DNA of 64,000 nt, from the NCBI RefSeq assembly GCF_963877135.1, contig NZ_CAWNSW010000080.1, positions 124,001 through 188,000 of the forward strand, given 5' to 3'. This document shows positions 43,753-51,826 of the stretch, one piece after another. The translations under genes were made by a program, and so were the position numbers. The stretch's first letter is position 1, and the number at the start of each line of letters is the position of its first letter. The stretch comes from Stenomitos frigidus_A (lineage in GTDB: Bacteria > Cyanobacteriota > Cyanobacteriia > Leptolyngbyales > Leptolyngbyaceae). The notes under the pieces are model-generated. The model saw only the letters and a list, made by a program, of their open reading frames with translations, made no database searches and had not been told where the DNA came from.

Positions 43753-45555
43753 TTACACCTCGCTATAGAGTTCCGATGGACTCAATTGCCGACCGTGTAT
43801 TAACTTATTCACTGCTGCCATAACCAGGTCAGCCCGTTTGCGTAGGAAGGCGTCAAAATCCTGCTTAAGCTTAACGGTCTTTTCTTCGTCAGAGAGACCT
43901 TCATAGCCACCATTCGCCAGTTCTGAGATGGGGATTAGATGCGCTTGAAGACGTTCCTGCACGATCGCTTCAGAAGTCCACATATAGCGATCCTTGAGAT
44001 ATTTCAGAGGATCTTTGCGCCCGATGGTGAGATTAGTGTTGTCTTTGATCAGTGCACAGTTTAGAGCTAGGAAGCTGGGAATCCCCGCTTCTTTGAGCAG
44101 CGCATCGGGGTAGACATGATGATAATGGCGATTTTCAATCGTTCTAGAATCTAACCGCTCTCCGGTAGCGAAATCTAAGGCTCCCAGACGACAGAGTACG
44201 GCGAGAACGCCTCGACCTCGAATAGTGGCACGCTTGGGCCATTCAGCAGTGAGAATTTCTTCCACTTCGACCAGACTATGGTTGGCAAAGATAGGGACAT
44301 CATTAATGCTGTAAGGGGTGGTGTCTTCTTTAGTTCGATTGGTAATGATCTTTTTGAGGGCGTTAAAGTCAGCAAAGGCATGGGTGGGTGCTGAGTTTTC
44401 GTAGCGATCGGTAAAAAAGGCACGCCAGAGATATTGCTTTAGCAGCAGTTCATCGCGACCGCGTTTATCGCCTGCATCAGGAATATTGGCATAGAGAGAG
44501 GCAATCACAGCCAGCACAGCATTAGTGGGTAGACGCTGAGCGTCGTAAATGCCCTCGTTATTGAGAAATTCTGCCATGCGGTCGAGACCACGCTCCAGAG
44601 TATCCCAGTCTTCTACCATGCGCTTTTTATCCATATTCCAGGCACCCTTCTGGTTAGGGAGATCGCCCTGAAGCAAGGCGGCAGTGGTGAGAATCAGGTC
44701 AGAGAGGGGAGCATAGCGCGCGATGTGTGGATGGCGTTGGTGGAGTTCGGTCTCCAAATCATGGAGCGACCGTTCCATGACACTTTCCACTTCAGCAACG
44801 ATGATGTCGTAGGTAGACAAGGGCTTGCTGTTGGTATTCATGTTGATGAATACGTTTAAGGCGACGGCTTTGTCGGTATGGGCTGGAAGCGCTAGATAGG
44901 GCAGGTTATAGTTGGCAACGATCGCCCGCAAGTCTTTAATCTGGTCACTAACCCGTTGTCGCAACTCAAAATACCGTTGGAGTTCATCCATGCCGGAGTC
45001 TGCCGATGGCTTGGGTAGAGCTTTGTTCAGCCAATCATCGATGTCACTTTGAATGTCTTCGGGACGTAAAAGGTGAGTGGGGATAAGACCCCGCTGTAAG
45101 CACTTATCGGGTTTATCGCACCAGAGAGGAAAGCGTTCGCCAGTGCGTTGCTTAATGTAGCGTCCCTTCCAATGAACGCTCAGGTCACGGGACTTATCCT
45201 CGTTGTAGTTATCAAACGCCTGGACGTAGATGAAATAGGTTGTCCAGGTGTAGTTATTGTGGAGTGCTCGCCAGAGGGCTGTAAGTCTTTGCTGTCCATC
45301 TAGCAGATGCTCATAAACTTTGTTGGGGGTTTCTGGAGCGGTTTTGAGATAGCGCGAGATAAACTGCTCTGCTTCACCGACTTCAAGGATGAGGGTAATG
45401 CCGAGGGGAAGGTTTTGGATAACGGTTTGGATAAGGCTGGCAATCCGGTGCTGATCCCAGGCCTCAAATCGCTGAAAGCGTGGTAGTTTGATCTCGCCTC
45501 GCTGAACTTTACCGTACCAGTCCCGAATATTGCGATTACGAGCTTCCACTATCAT
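43753..45555 (-). CDS. DUF262 (ParB-like) - HNH protein, GmrSD-like type IV restriction candidate
   Basis: A 600-residue protein. The N-terminal DUF262 domain has LPRFQRFEAWD and the signature LLDGQQRLTAL (DGQQR at 86-90), used for nucleotide-dependent or nuclease activity in GmrS. The C-terminal part (about 465-520) has HYHHVYPDALLKEAG and a following N-rich CALIKDNTNLTIGRKDP, an HNH/DUF1524-like motif as in GmrD. Fused S-D proteins cleave glucosylated or otherwise modified phage DNA. Last gene of an operon with TIGR04255 and two small proteins. Substrate is unproved. Confidence 0.82.
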   Translation of the reverse strand: MIVEARNRNIRDWYGKVQRGEIKLPRFQRFEAWDQHRIASLIQTVIQNLPLGITLILEVGEAEQFISRYLKTAPETPNKVYEHLLDGQQRLTALWRALHNNYTWTTYFIYVQAFDNYNEDKSRDLSVHWKGRYIKQRTGERFPLWCDKPDKCLQRGLIPTHLLRPEDIQSDIDDWLNKALPKPSADSGMDELQRYFELRQRVSDQIKDLRAIVANYNLPYLALPAHTDKAVALNVFINMNTNSKPLSTYDIIVAEVESVMERSLHDLETELHQRHPHIARYAPLSDLILTTAALLQGDLPNQKGAWNMDKKRMVEDWDTLERGLDRMAEFLNNEGIYDAQRLPTNAVLAVIASLYANIPDAGDKRGRDELLLKQYLWRAFFTDRYENSAPTHAFADFNALKKIITNRTKEDTTPYSINDVPIFANHSLVEVEEILTAEWPKRATIRGRGVLAVLCRLGALDFATGERLDSRTIENRHYHHVYPDALLKEAGIPSFLALNCALIKDNTNLTIGRKDPLKYLKDRYMWTSEAIVQERLQAHLIPISELANGGYEGLSDEEKTVKLKQDFDAFLRKRADLVMAAVNKLIHGRQLSPSELYSEV

Positions 45556-45654
45556 TTCCTCAGCTATGGTTGCGATGTACTACTTTTTGGAGAAGCTGTC
45601 TGACGCTCCAAATTAGCAGCGTTGCACTCTCCAGATAAATTAGCTTTCCCCGTT

Positions 45655-46080
45655 TTACTCTCCAAGTGAGGAAGGTGTCGATGGGGGAGGGATGAGTTTA
45701 GTAGCAGATGCGGCAAGCTTGAGGGCGATCGCTTTCTGATCTTCTTTTGCAGTCGGCCACCCTTCAATGTCGGCGTGATTGGGGTTATCAGAAAAGGGTT
45801 GGCCTGTCACTCGCAGGGAGTCCATCAGGCAATCGCTGGTCAGAATATCCGATCGACCGTAAAGGGTTCTTTGTTGTTGAGTCGCTACGTTAACCCCTGC
45901 CTGCCAAATTTCTGCTTCCGTTGCATCGCGATGGCGGGTGACGGACAGCTCTTGATAGGGATGTGGGATGAATAGGTTCGGCTTTACGGTGCGATCACTC
46001 CGAAAATGACCGCTTTGCATCACGTAGCGTGCAAGTAACTCAGTTTCCTCAACCGGGGGAATATTTGCTGGATCAAGCAT
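45655..46080 (-). CDS. hypothetical protein of the DUF262 operon
   Basis: 141 residues, soluble. The central motif PHPYQELSVTRHRDATEAEIW is well ordered; the last 20 residues are Pro/Ser-rich. I do not recognise a domain. It starts 6 bp after the stop of the 154-residue gene and is followed by DUF262 after 100 bp. Confidence 0.65.
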   Translation of the reverse strand: MLDPANIPPVEETELLARYVMQSGHFRSDRTVKPNLFIPHPYQELSVTRHRDATEAEIWQAGVNVATQQQRTLYGRSDILTSDCLMDSLRVTGQPFSDNPNHADIEGWPTAKEDQKAIALKLAASATKLIPPPSTPSSLGE

Positions 46081-46086
46081 GAACCC

Positions 46087-46551
46087 TTAATTCTTGGCTA
46101 GAGCGACTTCTTGAATTAAGCTGAGCAGCCGTTTAGGAATTTCCCCTAGAAATGGCTCTGAGCCGCGTGGATCACTGTTTCCTAGAAGAGCGGCGTAATA
46201 GAGTTTACCGTCGGGACTAACGCTGATTGAGATTGTCCAGTGGGAATCGCGATACCAGTCCAAAGTCAAGTGACCATCTGGTTCTGCCCCTACAGATGGT
46301 AAAGGGAAGCCCAAAGGCAGCGCCTGAATCACAGCATAGGCATAATTCCGGGTTGATTCTTGCACGGGATAGGCATCATAACCATCCCAGTTAGGGGTTC
46401 TACACTCTGCCCAAATCGCTGCCAGCTCGTCAATCGCGAGTTGCTTGCTAAAAGCAGCGGTGTGGGCGAAGTACTGCTGATTGACTCGACTGATTTGGTC
46501 GATGTAGACAGCCGTAGAACTAAAGCCTCTGGGCAGAATGGCTGTGGTCAT
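46087..46551 (-). CDS. hypothetical protein of the DUF262 operon
   Basis: 154 residues. Contains PNWDGYDAYPV and PLPSVGAEPDGHLTLDWYRD, with SISVSPDGKLYYAALL: an acidic, strand-rich protein whose motifs I associate with partners of TIGR04255 proteins. No catalytic motif is visible. Its start overlaps the TIGR04255 stop by 4 bp, implying translational coupling. Confidence 0.65.
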   Translation of the reverse strand: MTTAILPRGFSSTAVYIDQISRVNQQYFAHTAAFSKQLAIDELAAIWAECRTPNWDGYDAYPVQESTRNYAYAVIQALPLGFPLPSVGAEPDGHLTLDWYRDSHWTISISVSPDGKLYYAALLGNSDPRGSEPFLGEIPKRLLSLIQEVALAKN

Positions 46552-47336
46552 GGTGTGGCTCCAAAGCGTTCAAGGGCGTGTTGGGTGATGCAGCTAAAGA
46601 AGACCTTATTTTTAAGCCAGCGCATTTCCTGGAGTCGTTCGGCTAAGGTGTCCTGATCTAATTGAAGCAACTCCTGAGTGAAAACGTCGATATCGACAAT
46701 TAAGGCTCGTCCAGCAGTTGGGTCTGCGCCAGCAGGTTGAATAGTTCTGACCCAGTTGATGGCGTAGGGATACCCAGGAACAGGGTAGGTGTCCTGATGG
46801 AAGAAAGACTCGGTTGTGAGTTCTAGCCCTAGTGGGGGTGCAGGGATGGTGTTGAGATACTGGGAAGGCTGTTCGCCATGATCCAGGGGAATGCGGTTGA
46901 TATAGCGCACCCCTAATCGCTGAATGACGGTCGGCTCTGCTAACTCCAGGAAAATGTGCCAAAACCGGAAGGCTTCGGTTTGAAAGCTTACCCATTCTTC
47001 GTAGGGTTCCAATCGGCTGAAAGCAACGCCGTTGACGGTGAACTGTACAACATGGTGATTCTGCTCATCCTGGAGGCGAAAACCACTCCACTGTATCTGC
47101 TGGAAGAACTCGGAAGACCCATCGGGTGTCCCTGTAGCACCAATTTGGACATCTTGCTGAGTTTGAAGGATGGGATAGTCGGGTAAACGCCGGGTCAGTT
47201 CTGCTTGAAGGGTCTCAAGTTCCAGCTTCTTGCCTGCATGAGCCTGCCAGTGAATCACCGCCTCAATGCTAGGGGCGGCTTTCAGACGAGGAAATTCCTC
47301 ATTGAGGTTGAGGCTGAACTTGGGCAGCGGACTCAT
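46548..47336 (-). CDS. TIGR04255-family protein
   Basis: 262 residues from the ATG at 47336 (a TTG at 47348 is possible). FPRLKAAPSIEAVIHWQA, RLGVRYINRIPLDH and the C-terminal FSCITQHALERFG are signature segments of TIGR04255, a sporadic family of unknown function often found in accessory operons. First gene of the four-gene operon ending with the DUF262 protein. Confidence 0.8.
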   Translation of the reverse strand: MSPLPKFSLNLNEEFPRLKAAPSIEAVIHWQAHAGKKLELETLQAELTRRLPDYPILQTQQDVQIGATGTPDGSSEFFQQIQWSGFRLQDEQNHHVVQFTVNGVAFSRLEPYEEWVSFQTEAFRFWHIFLELAEPTVIQRLGVRYINRIPLDHGEQPSQYLNTIPAPPLGLELTTESFFHQDTYPVPGYPYAINWVRTIQPAGADPTAGRALIVDIDVFTQELLQLDQDTLAERLQEMRWLKNKVFFSCITQHALERFGATP

Positions 47337-47348
47337 GATAGTTAGCAA

Positions 47349-47794
47349 GGGTTCTGAGTGTGGATTATATCTGTCAGCCTAATCCCTGGATAGAGCCTTG
47401 CGTGTCGAGTAGAACAGAAAACGAAAATATAGCATGTTAGGCAATTCTCATAAGGGTTAAGTCTCTTCTTGAAAACGCTGGCTACGATAGACAATCGCAC
47501 CTGCCGTCTACTACACAGGAACGCCCCGCCCATAAGCCCAAGCTTTCACCAGAGCATTGAAGGCCGTAGAAGCGGGGGAATAACCCCTGAGCCAGCTTGA
47601 CCGTATCGCGCGACAGCATCTAGAAGGAGCGAACTCAACGCTGTGCTGCTGCCGTGTCTGACGCCTTGTGTCGCCACAGCCGTCTAGCGATCGGTAAACG
47701 AGCTGTTAGTGCCAGAGCCACAGGTGCATGGCAACAAGCTGCCATGCACTCTAGCGCCCTTTTTTAGCCCCAGTCGACCGCCGCTTGTCCTGGG
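47349..47794. other. 446-bp region without a convincing gene
   Basis: Contains the hairpin at 47724-47749 and marks a change from about average to clearly GC-rich DNA. No protein frame that I trust. Confidence 0.35.
47724..47749 (+). terminator. perfect 10-bp hairpin
   Basis: GTGCATGGCA - ACAAGC - TGCCATGCAC, followed 10 nt later by six T residues on the + strand. No + strand gene ends nearby. It lies 46 bp beyond the stop of the minus-strand gene at 47795, so it probably terminates the GC-rich block on the other strand. Confidence 0.5.
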
Positions 47795-48442
47795 TCAAAG
47801 CGGGGTGGCGTCCTTGTGTGCCCCACCCCGCTTTACGCGCTTGCCACTCCCTGGGCTGCTGGCGTTGACGGCGAACCCCACGCCAGCTGTGAGATTGGCG
47901 TTAGACGCGACACGTTGGAGCAAGGTGTCATGCTGCCACCAGTAGGAAACGATGACCGCCTCCTGCCAGCCCTCCCCGCGCTCATCCAGGGCAGCGTCTT
48001 GGAGCGCCGCCCTTAAATAGACACCACACGGACAAGTGGCGGTATGGTCAGCGGCATCATGGATGAACACCTCATCCGCACGCCACTGCTCCCCCAGCGC
48101 CAGTAAGGGAGCCACAACGGTGTCCTGCTTGGCAGCCAAAACATACAAAGCGTTGGCTGGGTAAGGCGCACAACGCGTACCCCTGGTCGCGGGCGTGGCA
48201 CGCTCGGTTGCCATTGCTAGCAGGGTCTCGATGATCCCCTGCAAACCCCAGGTGTCCTGCGCCGCACCCTCGTTGGCAGCGGCGAAGCAAAAGCTGCTCC
48301 ACAACTGCCGCTGCTGCTGGAGATCCCGGATGATCGCGGGTCCATCAAAGGTATGGAAGCGTTGCTGCCAGACCAAAGCGGCGCACAGGTCTTGGGGGCT
48401 ACAGTCTTGGGCTAGCTGTTCGATTTTCGCTACATCCAGCAT
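47795..48442 (-). CDS. hypothetical protein, GC-rich block
   Basis: 215 residues. Features a Trp/Gln-rich N-terminal helix region, a TCPCGVYLRAAL segment and YWWQHDTLLQRVASNANLT; no fold recognised. The His/Asp/Cys cluster FIHDAADHTATCPC could bind metal. Codon use is strongly GC-rich compared with genes left of 47 kb. Last member of the minus-strand block running from 51161. Confidence 0.5.
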   Translation of the reverse strand: MLDVAKIEQLAQDCSPQDLCAALVWQQRFHTFDGPAIIRDLQQQRQLWSSFCFAAANEGAAQDTWGLQGIIETLLAMATERATPATRGTRCAPYPANALYVLAAKQDTVVAPLLALGEQWRADEVFIHDAADHTATCPCGVYLRAALQDAALDERGEGWQEAVIVSYWWQHDTLLQRVASNANLTAGVGFAVNASSPGSGKRVKRGGAHKDATPL

Positions 48443-48679
48443 GGTTATTCCTCACTTTTGAGCGCTGTTTGTTGGACTCACATCGCTGCACGCACCACTT
48501 GAAGGCGTGGCAGTCTCCTGCCACACTACCCCCCGCCGCCTTCACTCAACATAGGTCGTTGCTAAACATGGCTCCAGTCACAGCCAGGACGAAACGGTTG
48601 TCCCTCCGCCCATGCCCCTTCGCCGTTGACTGCCGCCGGACAAGCGATGATGATCACCAGGGGCAACTCCTTAAAGCTG

Positions 48680-48710
48680 CCGGTGCAGTCAGGGCAGCTG
48701 ACTGCACCGG
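48680..48710. terminator. perfect 13-bp hairpin
   Basis: CCGGTGCAGTCAG - GGCAG - CTGACTGCACCGG. It lies 28 bp downstream of the stop of the Cys4 gene (48738) on the minus strand. No long T-run follows, but the stem is very strong. Confidence 0.6.
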
Positions 48711-48737
48711 GTAGAGTTGTGGGGTGTAGAACGGTCT

Positions 48738-49001
48738 TTAGACGGCAGCACCCTCACTGGTGCCCGCTGGTGTCCCTGGCGGTTGAGTCCCCTCGCCAGG
48801 GTGAGCGTCGGTCGTCAGATCCTCTCCCATAAACCAAGCCAGCTGCAGAAACTGCTGCCAGCTGGGGTCTTCCCGAAAATCTGCACAAACTTCTCCCTGG
48901 GCTCCATACGGCTGCACCGCACACAGGAGGTAGGATTCACTCCCATAATAGAGACAGCTATCGCACGCGGGTAGTTTGCGAAACGGCTGGGCACGACTCA
49001 T
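48738..49001 (-). CDS. small Cys4 protein, paralogous module to the 11205 gene
   Basis: 87 residues from the ATG at 49001, chosen because AAGGAGG lies 6 bases upstream; the longer open frame has no such site and an unlikely Arg-rich start. It contains CDSCLYYGSESYLLCAVQPYGAQGEVC, the same cysteine spacing and aromatic/PYG pattern as CVGCRHYHG...CGMHPYG...C in the protein at 11205. Probably a metal-binding fold. Confidence 0.6.
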   Translation of the reverse strand: MSRAQPFRKLPACDSCLYYGSESYLLCAVQPYGAQGEVCADFREDPSWQQFLQLAWFMGEDLTTDAHPGEGTQPPGTPAGTSEGAAV

Positions 49002-49129
49002 ACCTGTCCTCCTTAAACGGTATCGCGATCGCCATCTCTCACCACTGGCACTCACGCCACGCCGTTGCCGAGACTGACCGCTAGTGACCCGCCGGGTGTA
49101 AACTGCTCTGCAAATGCACGCGCTTTGAC

Positions 49130-49810
49130 TCACGGTGCCACCACCAACGGAACATACAAGTCACGGGCCAACAGCTCAAAACTGGTACCCGCTTGCAGCA
49201 CTTGTGCCGGGGACAAGCCCTCCAGAAAGGTGATCAGGCTGCCATCGGATTCCACAATACACGTCAGTCCCTGTACCGTGACTTCCCAGGGAAAGTGCAG
49301 CCCGCGCACGGCATAGTCGCGTTGGAGCACCTCGCGCTGGAGACCACAGGGTTGCAGTGGCTCAGCCAGCAACCCCTCGGGGATGGCGTGAATGCCCAGC
49401 GGCGTGACGCCGAACGGCACGGGTGCTGTGTCTACGATGGTGCGAGCGCGGAACACTTCACTTTCGGTTTGCACGAGTCGCCAGCTCAACTCGGTCATGG
49501 CTTGAGCCACCTCATGCTGCGAACGGTAAATGCGCTCAAAGTAGGGCGCAAGATCACAGGGCAAGCCAGTGGTGCCGACCTGTGCTTGCAACAACTGGTG
49601 CGTCGTCTGCACCGCCTGGTGCAAGAGGTGGCCTTGCAGCGCCTCGACCGCCGTAGTCTGAGCAAAGGATCGCATCACTTGCTTGACGAGTTCAGTCAGC
49701 GCCAGTTGCAACACCAGGTTGCTGTCATGCGGTGCCTCAGCCTGGGCCAGCAACAACTGCACGACCTGTTGCAGGATGAACACCTGGTCGGCGAGCACGG
49801 GTACCATCAT
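49130..49810 (-). CDS. hypothetical protein, GC-rich block
   Basis: 226 residues: a helical, Leu/Gln-rich N-terminal half (QVVQLLLAQAEAPHDSNLVLQLALTEL, split by Gln/His helices) and a strand-rich C-terminal half (HFPWEVTVQGLTCIVESDGS). The start overlaps the stop of the next upstream gene by 4 bp. No family recognised. Confidence 0.55.
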   Translation of the reverse strand: MMVPVLADQVFILQQVVQLLLAQAEAPHDSNLVLQLALTELVKQVMRSFAQTTAVEALQGHLLHQAVQTTHQLLQAQVGTTGLPCDLAPYFERIYRSQHEVAQAMTELSWRLVQTESEVFRARTIVDTAPVPFGVTPLGIHAIPEGLLAEPLQPCGLQREVLQRDYAVRGLHFPWEVTVQGLTCIVESDGSLITFLEGLSPAQVLQAGTSFELLARDLYVPLVVAP

Positions 49811-50484
49811 GCGGCCACCCGGACTTCAGCCAGCGCACAGTGCCACTGCTCGTGGCTCAGCAGCGTGATGCCGACTAGCAATCCCAGGATGGGCTGGGTG
49901 CTGTGGTGGAGCGTGTTGGCGGCGAGCACTAAGGGGAGGAAGCGCGGCAAGGCACGGTCCACCAATCGCTGACTAGCCTCGACCGTCTGCTCGGCTGTTG
50001 CTTGGACTGCGCCCAGGTACAGCGTCTGGGTGGTGGGGTTGACACAGACCACATGCGGGGCAGCAGCCACGGGTCTGGCTAACAGTCGTCCCTGGTACAA
50101 GTACTGCAGCAGCAAGCCCAGGCAGGCTTCGCCCAGGGCGTCGATCGCGCCACGCGGCGGGCTGATCGGTTGCTGCTCCGTGTGCGAGAAGAAACGGGGT
50201 TGGTAGCCGGGTAAGAGAAAGAGACCGTAGCGTTGGTAAGCAAACCATTGCGCGACCTCCTCTAACGGGTAGCTGGCGGCTTGCACCGAGTAACGACGCA
50301 CCAGGGCACGCATCGTGTGGGGGTGCACCGACCAACCGGGCAGGGGTGTGTACGGAACGGCTAACTGCTCCAGGCGGGTCAGCAGTGCGGATGACAGAGC
50401 GGCACGGCTAGCGACAGCCTGAGCCAGCGCACCCGTGATGGGGTCAATGGTGAGGCAGCGTTTTTCGAGGGAAATTTCAATCAC
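49807..50484 (-). CDS. hypothetical protein, GC-rich block
   Basis: 225 residues with LTRLEQLAVPYTPLPGWSVH and MRALVRRYSVQAASYPLEEV, then a long helical region with HTTQP and HEQWHCALAEV near the end. No motif recognised. Translationally coupled to the 226-residue gene downstream. Confidence 0.55.
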   Translation of the reverse strand: MIEISLEKRCLTIDPITGALAQAVASRAALSSALLTRLEQLAVPYTPLPGWSVHPHTMRALVRRYSVQAASYPLEEVAQWFAYQRYGLFLLPGYQPRFFSHTEQQPISPPRGAIDALGEACLGLLLQYLYQGRLLARPVAAAPHVVCVNPTTQTLYLGAVQATAEQTVEASQRLVDRALPRFLPLVLAANTLHHSTQPILGLLVGITLLSHEQWHCALAEVRVAA

Positions 50485-50553
50485 GCAGGCTTTGATGGAG
50501 TGCAGGGTGCTCTCACCATAGAACAGCCCTTTGAGGAAGGGAAATGGTTCCTA

Positions 50554-50868
50554 TCACGGTGATAGGACTTTGCCGTTCGGGTTTGCGGGGCAGAGTCTTC
50601 GCCGCAAGCGCAGGGGGATGCGTTCGTACTCTTCCCAGAGGAAATGCATCTCTGCCAGTTTGCGGCGCTGGCGGGCGTCCGCCAACCGCCTGGTTTTGCC
50701 CTGGGCGAACCAGCGATCGACGGTCGGTTCGCTGACGCCACAGATTTGCGCGATCTGAGCGTGTGTGACACCCCAACGGGCGTAGAACGCTTGCGGGGTC
50801 ATCCCCAGACGGCAGCCGGAGTAGAGTTGGAGCAGCCTGATCTCGCGTGGTCCCAACTCTTGTGTCAT
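50554..50868 (-). CDS. helix-turn-helix DNA-binding protein
   Basis: 104 residues from the ATG at 50868, which overlaps the preceding stop by 4 bp (ATGA). RWGVTHAQIAQICGVSEPTVDRWFAQGK is a clear HTH, the second half typical of a recognition helix. The C-terminus is Arg-rich (RIPLRLRRRLCPAN). Likely a regulator of the GC-rich block; possibly a transposase- or phage-related HTH. Confidence 0.7.
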   Translation of the reverse strand: MTQELGPREIRLLQLYSGCRLGMTPQAFYARWGVTHAQIAQICGVSEPTVDRWFAQGKTRRLADARQRRKLAEMHFLWEEYERIPLRLRRRLCPANPNGKVLSP

Positions 50869-51161
50869 GCGGGTTGCTCCGTGCTCGGCGCTGTCACAGC
50901 CACCAGCATTTCCAGGTCGTCCTCCCACGCCAGGTCGGAACACGTCCAGGTCGAGCCAGGGGACTGAGGATCAAGCCAGATGGTGTAGCGCCAGCTCCAG
51001 GCTTGCAGGTGTTCCGCAGGCGCGAACTGGAGTCCAGTGATGGTGCCGAATGCTTCGGCAGGCAGGGGGATAAACCGGACGCGATCGCCCAGGTGAAACT
51101 TAGGCAGAGTAGAGGTTTGTGGAAATTCTTCTGGAAGGGCAAGGAAGGGTTCAGGAGGCAT
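50865..51161 (-). CDS. hypothetical small protein, first gene of the GC-rich block
   Basis: 98 residues from the ATG at 51161 with GGAGG-like sequence near; the longer frame reaching 51485 has no sensible sequence. FHLGDRVRFIPLPAEAFGTITGLQFAP followed by WSWRYTIWLD is an SH3-like or KOW-like small beta barrel. Overlaps the HTH gene by 4 bp. Confidence 0.55.
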   Translation of the reverse strand: MPPEPFLALPEEFPQTSTLPKFHLGDRVRFIPLPAEAFGTITGLQFAPAEHLQAWSWRYTIWLDPQSPGSTWTCSDLAWEDDLEMLVAVTAPSTEQPA

Positions 51162-51300
51162 ATACCTATAAGAAGCTGCGCCAAAACATATCGCCAATAC
51201 TACGGCACGATCACTCAATCGCACAAGCGCAATTTCGCACAAATGAGATCTCGTTAAATTGCCGTGTAACAATTGACCCCGAACTAAAACGGAAAGTTCT

Positions 51301-51474
51301 ATGGCAAAGGAGATCAGGGAGATTCGAGGTAGAGTGCCGAAAGACTTGAAAATTGCGTTTGAGGTTGCCTGCGTGCGAATGGAACTGACCCAGGCAGTAG
51401 CACTGGAAGAAGCAATCAAGGATTGGCTGCTTAAAAAGGGTTTCCCTACCAGCGATGACGGTAAGCAGCGATAA
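51301..51474 (+). CDS. short ribbon-helix-helix-like protein
   Basis: A 57-residue gene: MAKEIREIRGRVPKDLKIAF, then ELTQAVALEEAIKDWLLKKG. A beta strand followed by two helices with 'R(V/L)P.DL...' is the CopG/MobS-like RHH pattern. Such small proteins are common on cyanobacterial plasmids and next to partition or mobilisation genes. Divergent from the GC-rich block. No SD stronger than AAAGTT. Confidence 0.55.
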   Translation: MAKEIREIRGRVPKDLKIAFEVACVRMELTQAVALEEAIKDWLLKKGFPTSDDGKQR

Positions 51475-51826
51475 AGGGTGAGCACTTGTCGTGATGTTCA
51501 CACACCTTGCTTGATGCTGATCCCTGCCACATTACTGCTGAGGCAGTCATCTCCAGGCTCTTGCAGCATATACAGCTAGAAAACTTCAGGTAGCCGCGTT
51601 GCCGCTTCTTCCTGACTATAGCTACTAATAGTGTGAAAGAGAGGCAGAAAACACTAAATCTGTATATTATTGTTGATTACAATGCTGGCCTTAAAGCGCT
51701 TCAAGGTTTTTTGTTGCTTCTATCCGAACAGGCTGATACAAATGATCTATTTCCTGTTGCTTCTGCCAACTGAATTTCGGTTTATAGCACGGTAGAGAAA
51801 ACACCATTCAGTCAAGTTAAACGTTA
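51475..51826. other. 352-bp leader region of the modification module
   Basis: AT-rich, no gene seen. It contains the presumed promoter of the GHKL operon; TTGTGC- or TATAAT-like boxes are not convincing enough to name. Confidence 0.35.

Noticed and set aside
47342..47533. 63-residue minus-strand frame upstream of the TIGR04255 gene
   Set aside because: No family resemblance, no start signal; probably the operon leader.
48738..49133. 131-residue version of the Cys4 protein
   Set aside because: The extra N-terminus is Arg/Ser-rich junk, and AAGGAGG sits in front of the internal ATG at 49001.
50865..51485. 206-residue version of the first GC-rich gene
   Set aside because: The first 108 residues are antisense to the RHH-like gene and compositionally unlike the rest; start at 51161 preferred.
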